Of a stretch of DNA of 64,000 nucleotides, positions 61,397 to 64,000 are shown piece by piece (position 1 is the stretch's first letter; every line of letters starts with the position of its first letter). The position numbers and the translations under genes were made by a program. The stretch is from NCBI RefSeq assembly GCF_003390885.1, contig NZ_QMEL01000003.1, positions 392,861-456,860 of the forward strand, given 5' to 3'. A model generated the notes under the pieces. That model was not told where the DNA came from, did not search any database, and saw nothing but the letters and a program-made list of their open reading frames with translations. Source of the DNA: Pelagibacterium sediminicola (GTDB lineage: Bacteria; Pseudomonadota; Alphaproteobacteria; Rhizobiales; Devosiaceae).

Positions 61397-63841
61397 CTAG
61401 AGCGCGATAACCTTGACGTTGGAGAATTTGACCGCCGCCTCGTTCACGGCCAGATGAAAATAGGCCCCGCGATGGCTCGCATCGCTGCTGGATACCGAGT
61501 GTGTGACATTGCCGCCCGGCGCATCCAATCGTGCCATGGTGAACGACGATGGCGTCACGGTAAAGCGCACATGCACAGGGTTATTAAGGCTGATTGCAGC
61601 GCTCGAACTGGACCCGCTCCCGACAATCGTTGTCCCCGTTTGCACATACAGCTCCATAGCCCCTGTTTGGCGGATGAGGCCAGAAATGCTCTTCTCACTC
61701 GCAAGTGAAAGGGTAATACTATTGATAATCTCCGCGTCCAACATCGACTCGTCAGCCACAAAAATTCCGAACCAGCGTCCAGTATTGGCCACGCCATAAA
61801 ACTCGGCCGTGAACTCGATTTCAAAACTATCGGTGGCAGGGTTCTCGACCACCGGGCAGGCCCACCCTTGAAGTACGGCCAGCGTATTGAAGTCCGGACT
61901 CGACGCCGGGACTGTAGGCCAGCCCCATCCGCCATCGAAGAATCGGCCCCTTGCACGAACATCGCGCCCATTAGACGCGCCCAGCATCCCCGGCAACCAC
62001 GATTGGAGGTGGAACTGATCTTCGGTAAAAAGGGGTGCATCGGCAGACACGTACACTGGATCGTCTGTGTAGATTCCAGCTACGCCAAGACCTAACACTC
62101 TGTCGCGATCAATACGCCGATCAACCGTGAACACCGACACGGGCAGCCCCGAACTTACATATTCAGCAATCACAGTGCCGGATGATTGATGATTCACACC
62201 AAGCCGATCAACTCCGAGGGTGATGGCATCTGATATAAACGATTGCGCTTCGCCCAAATCACTAGTCGTTTGTTTCAGAGCCTCTGTGATGTACCCTTCC
62301 TTAATGGCCGGCGCGAGCCTGGACATCGTAAAATCAGAAATGATCGCCTGATCTTTCGCCACCCCATGCGCCGCAAAAGTGCCCATTATTCTCGGAATTA
62401 CGCCATCAATCTTCCCTTCAATGACGAAGATAGCGCGATCCTTGAACGCTTCACACACTTCACTCAGGGTCGCCAACGGTTGCCCATCACCTAGTATCGA
62501 CCCATACCCTTTTACACTCAAGGATTTGAGTTGGCTGGTCGATTTGCTAACAACCGTTCCGGTTCCGTTTGTCTCACCATCTAGTGTGGGACTATGGACA
62601 AGAAACACATTCCCGTCCGACGACATGTGCGCGTCCATCTCGATCATCGGAAAGCCGCGTGCCAGACAGTCGGAATACGACGCAACGGTCTCCTCTGGGT
62701 TATACATTGGAGCGCCTCGGTGAGCCATCCAGGCAAAGGTAAAGTCCTGCACCTTCGGGCCGCGCAAGGGGGCCGCGCCAATATTCTCGCGGAAGACAGC
62801 CTGCGCGGCCTCATCACCGACGTCCGATGCGTCTTTGGAGATAGAGTGGATATTCGCCCGCGCCTGCGCTTTCTCATTGACGTCAAACTCTGCTGTCAAA
62901 TCGTCGGTAAAGAGCTGATCGACGCTGCCAATATCTTCCGGCTTTAACCCACTGTCCTTGAGCAGCTTTCCCGTGGTGCCGTCAAAAAGCGCGATGTGGC
63001 CATCACCTGCGCTGGCTGGGCCGCTAACGTCTCCAGCCCCCAACCCCGCCCGCGCCTGCGCCGCCGTCGCATCAACCGTAATCCGCCCCTGCCAGAACGG
63101 AGTCACCCCATCGATATCCCCTGCAGGACCGCGCGGAACACCGAGATTAAGCGCATATCCGCCCGCAACAGGCGAAAGGCTGAACGTTGCATCCTCGCCC
63201 GGATCGAGGGTCGTGATCGTTCCGGACTGGAATGTCGCGTTCTCCGGCATCTCGAAATCGAACTCATACCCGCCCGCTACAGGGGTAAGCGTCACATCGG
63301 GATCATTGCCGAACGCAACCGGCGTGACCGAGCCCACATCAAGAGTAGCCGCTGGCCCTGTCACATAGGCCGGATCAGACCAGTCCCCGCTTGCCGCACT
63401 GTTCTTTGAATAGATCGCGGACCGCCCATCGCCGGTGTCCGCTACCAGAACAGCAAAGCCGGTGGGACGGTCATCATAATCGTCGCGGTCGGCAAGCGTA
63501 TCGACCTGCACGTCATAATACGGACTGATCTTGCCAAGCTCCTCGAGAACCCGCCGGGTCTGGGCCGTGGACCGCTCGATGATGCCGATGTAGCGGACTT
63601 CGTATGGTGCCTCCGTCATCGTATCGCCCGGCCATGGATAGGCCAGCGTCAGCGTGCCATCCTCATTGACCGAGGCGATCCGCTGTGGCGGCACGAGAGG
63701 CTGGGCCGGATCAAAGAAAAGATCGTCACCCCAGACGTTACCGTACCAAAGCGCGTCGGTCGGGGTGACGGTGACTTCATTGGCCACAACGGTAGCGCTC
63801 CCCTCGGAATACCGAGTGGGCAGTTTCTCGATGATGAGCAT
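61397..63841 (-). CDS. Phage tail fibre with glycerophosphodiester phosphodiesterase domain
   Basis: An 814-residue virion protein. The first 360 residues are tail-fibre-like, with repeats (TPVAGGYEFDF, SPVAGGYALNL) and a GPAGDIDG collagen-like segment. From about 370 to 625 is a GDPD domain: H374-R375-G376, E384, E401-x-D403, H416 and a metal glutamate in FVIEGKIDG, so the active site is complete. The last 190 residues look like a beta-sandwich. It probably cuts glycerophosphodiester bonds in a host surface polymer. It starts MLIIEKLPTRY. The O-acyltransferase gene lies downstream. Confidence 0.85.
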   Translation of the reverse strand: MLIIEKLPTRYSEGSATVVANEVTVTPTDALWYGNVWGDDLFFDPAQPLVPPQRIASVNEDGTLTLAYPWPGDTMTEAPYEVRYIGIIERSTAQTRRVLEELGKISPYYDVQVDTLADRDDYDDRPTGFAVLVADTGDGRSAIYSKNSAASGDWSDPAYVTGPAATLDVGSVTPVAFGNDPDVTLTPVAGGYEFDFEMPENATFQSGTITTLDPGEDATFSLSPVAGGYALNLGVPRGPAGDIDGVTPFWQGRITVDATAAQARAGLGAGDVSGPASAGDGHIALFDGTTGKLLKDSGLKPEDIGSVDQLFTDDLTAEFDVNEKAQARANIHSISKDASDVGDEAAQAVFRENIGAAPLRGPKVQDFTFAWMAHRGAPMYNPEETVASYSDCLARGFPMIEMDAHMSSDGNVFLVHSPTLDGETNGTGTVVSKSTSQLKSLSVKGYGSILGDGQPLATLSEVCEAFKDRAIFVIEGKIDGVIPRIMGTFAAHGVAKDQAIISDFTMSRLAPAIKEGYITEALKQTTSDLGEAQSFISDAITLGVDRLGVNHQSSGTVIAEYVSSGLPVSVFTVDRRIDRDRVLGLGVAGIYTDDPVYVSADAPLFTEDQFHLQSWLPGMLGASNGRDVRARGRFFDGGWGWPTVPASSPDFNTLAVLQGWACPVVENPATDSFEIEFTAEFYGVANTGRWFGIFVADESMLDAEIINSITLSLASEKSISGLIRQTGAMELYVQTGTTIVGSGSSSSAAISLNNPVHVRFTVTPSSFTMARLDAPGGNVTHSVSSSDASHRGAYFHLAVNEAAVKFSNVKVIAL

Positions 63842-63906
63842 GGTTTACCTATGGTTTGATGTAGCCGGGACGGGAGCTATGCGGGATTTTGGGTGATACG
63901 GCCTGA

Positions 63907-64000
63907 TCAAGCGGCGCGATTTTCGGCGACGCTGGTGGCTACGCCGTCGGTGAATGTGACGCCTTCGATGAGCAAAGGCAACTGGTTCGCGCCCTTCAGG
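63907..64000 (-). CDS. Prophage protein, 5' end outside the window
   Basis: The last 30 codons of a gene running in from the right edge, ending in VATSVAENRAA and a TGA, 65 bases upstream of the tail-fibre start. Too short to identify. Position suggests another tail or baseplate protein of the prophage. Confidence 0.6.
   Translation of the reverse strand, partial: LKGANQLPLLIEGVTFTDGVATSVAENRAA

Noticed and set aside
56417..64000. Integrase or second attachment site
   Set aside because: I looked for tyrosine or serine recombinase motifs and for a repeat of the tRNA 3' end and found neither in the window.

Overview
The window looks like a chromosomal segment of a high-G+C alphaproteobacterium, most likely Hyphomicrobiales. 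Devosiaceae is my best guess, from gene content only. Supporting signs are a DUF2842 gene, rplM-rpsI next to ctaA, rhizobial-type rhamnose genes (rhaI, fused rhaD), and a density of sugar ABC transporters typical of soil or marine heterotrophs in that order.

1-12.2 kb is a sulfoquinovose (SQ) island. A plus-strand operon (binding protein cut by the window edge, two permeases, ATPase) runs into a minus-strand operon that reads, from its promoter: IlvD/Edd-type dehydratase, HpcH/HpaI aldolase, SMP-30 lactonase, short-chain dehydrogenase, GH31 sulfoquinovosidase, TauE/SafE exporter. A LacI regulator is divergent. The GH31 enzyme carries the K-E-R-W-Y set of sulfonate-binding residues. Together this is a sulfo-Entner-Doudoroff pathway: SQ glycoside to SQ, sulfogluconolactone, sulfogluconate, KDSG, then pyruvate plus sulfolactaldehyde. 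The last step, sulfolactaldehyde dehydrogenase, is not inside the cluster.

12.2-24.4 kb holds DUF983, a nucleoside deaminase with a structured leader and a universal stress protein. It then holds a sugar-type locus: GntR/FCD regulator, Gfo/Idh oxidoreductase, creatininase-family hydrolase and aldehyde dehydrogenase, opposite an ABC transporter with an embedded RidA gene. A GMC oxidoreductase follows on the minus strand.

24.4-38.4 kb is minus strand. A glucose-type ABC transporter (gtsABC-like) leads an operon with a pyranose-oxidase-like GMC enzyme, a LacI regulator and a large FAD oxidoreductase. Upstream of it is a Gfo/Idh, CoA-transferase, enoyl-CoA hydratase, aldehyde dehydrogenase operon. 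Two CG-centred LacI-type palindromes (24433-24450 and 38431-38444) tie separate transcription units together.

38.5-45.2 kb has a His-rich PadR regulator with a palindrome over its promoter, then an L-rhamnose locus (rhaI, rhaD, DeoR regulator, rhaK) with a 103-bp MITE-like repeat between rhaD and rhaI. 45.2-49.5 kb is housekeeping: an ABC-2 exporter, rpsI, rplM, ctaA, DUF2842. 49.5-56.0 kb is an exopolysaccharide locus (deacetylase, Wzz-like protein with a decayed kinase domain, Wza-like lipoprotein, glycosyltransferase, initiating sugar-phosphate transferase).

From tRNA-Pro(GGG) at 56.34 kb to the right edge is one end of a prophage. It has a tightly overlapping lysis cassette (M15 endolysin, two spanin-like proteins, holin-like protein, zinc-ribbon protein), accessory genes (a LuxR-type regulator with a degenerate receiver, small secreted protein, O-acyltransferase) and a tail fibre carrying an embedded glycerophosphodiester phosphodiesterase domain. 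No CRISPR array, rRNA gene, insertion sequence or integrase is visible. The other end of the prophage lies outside the window.
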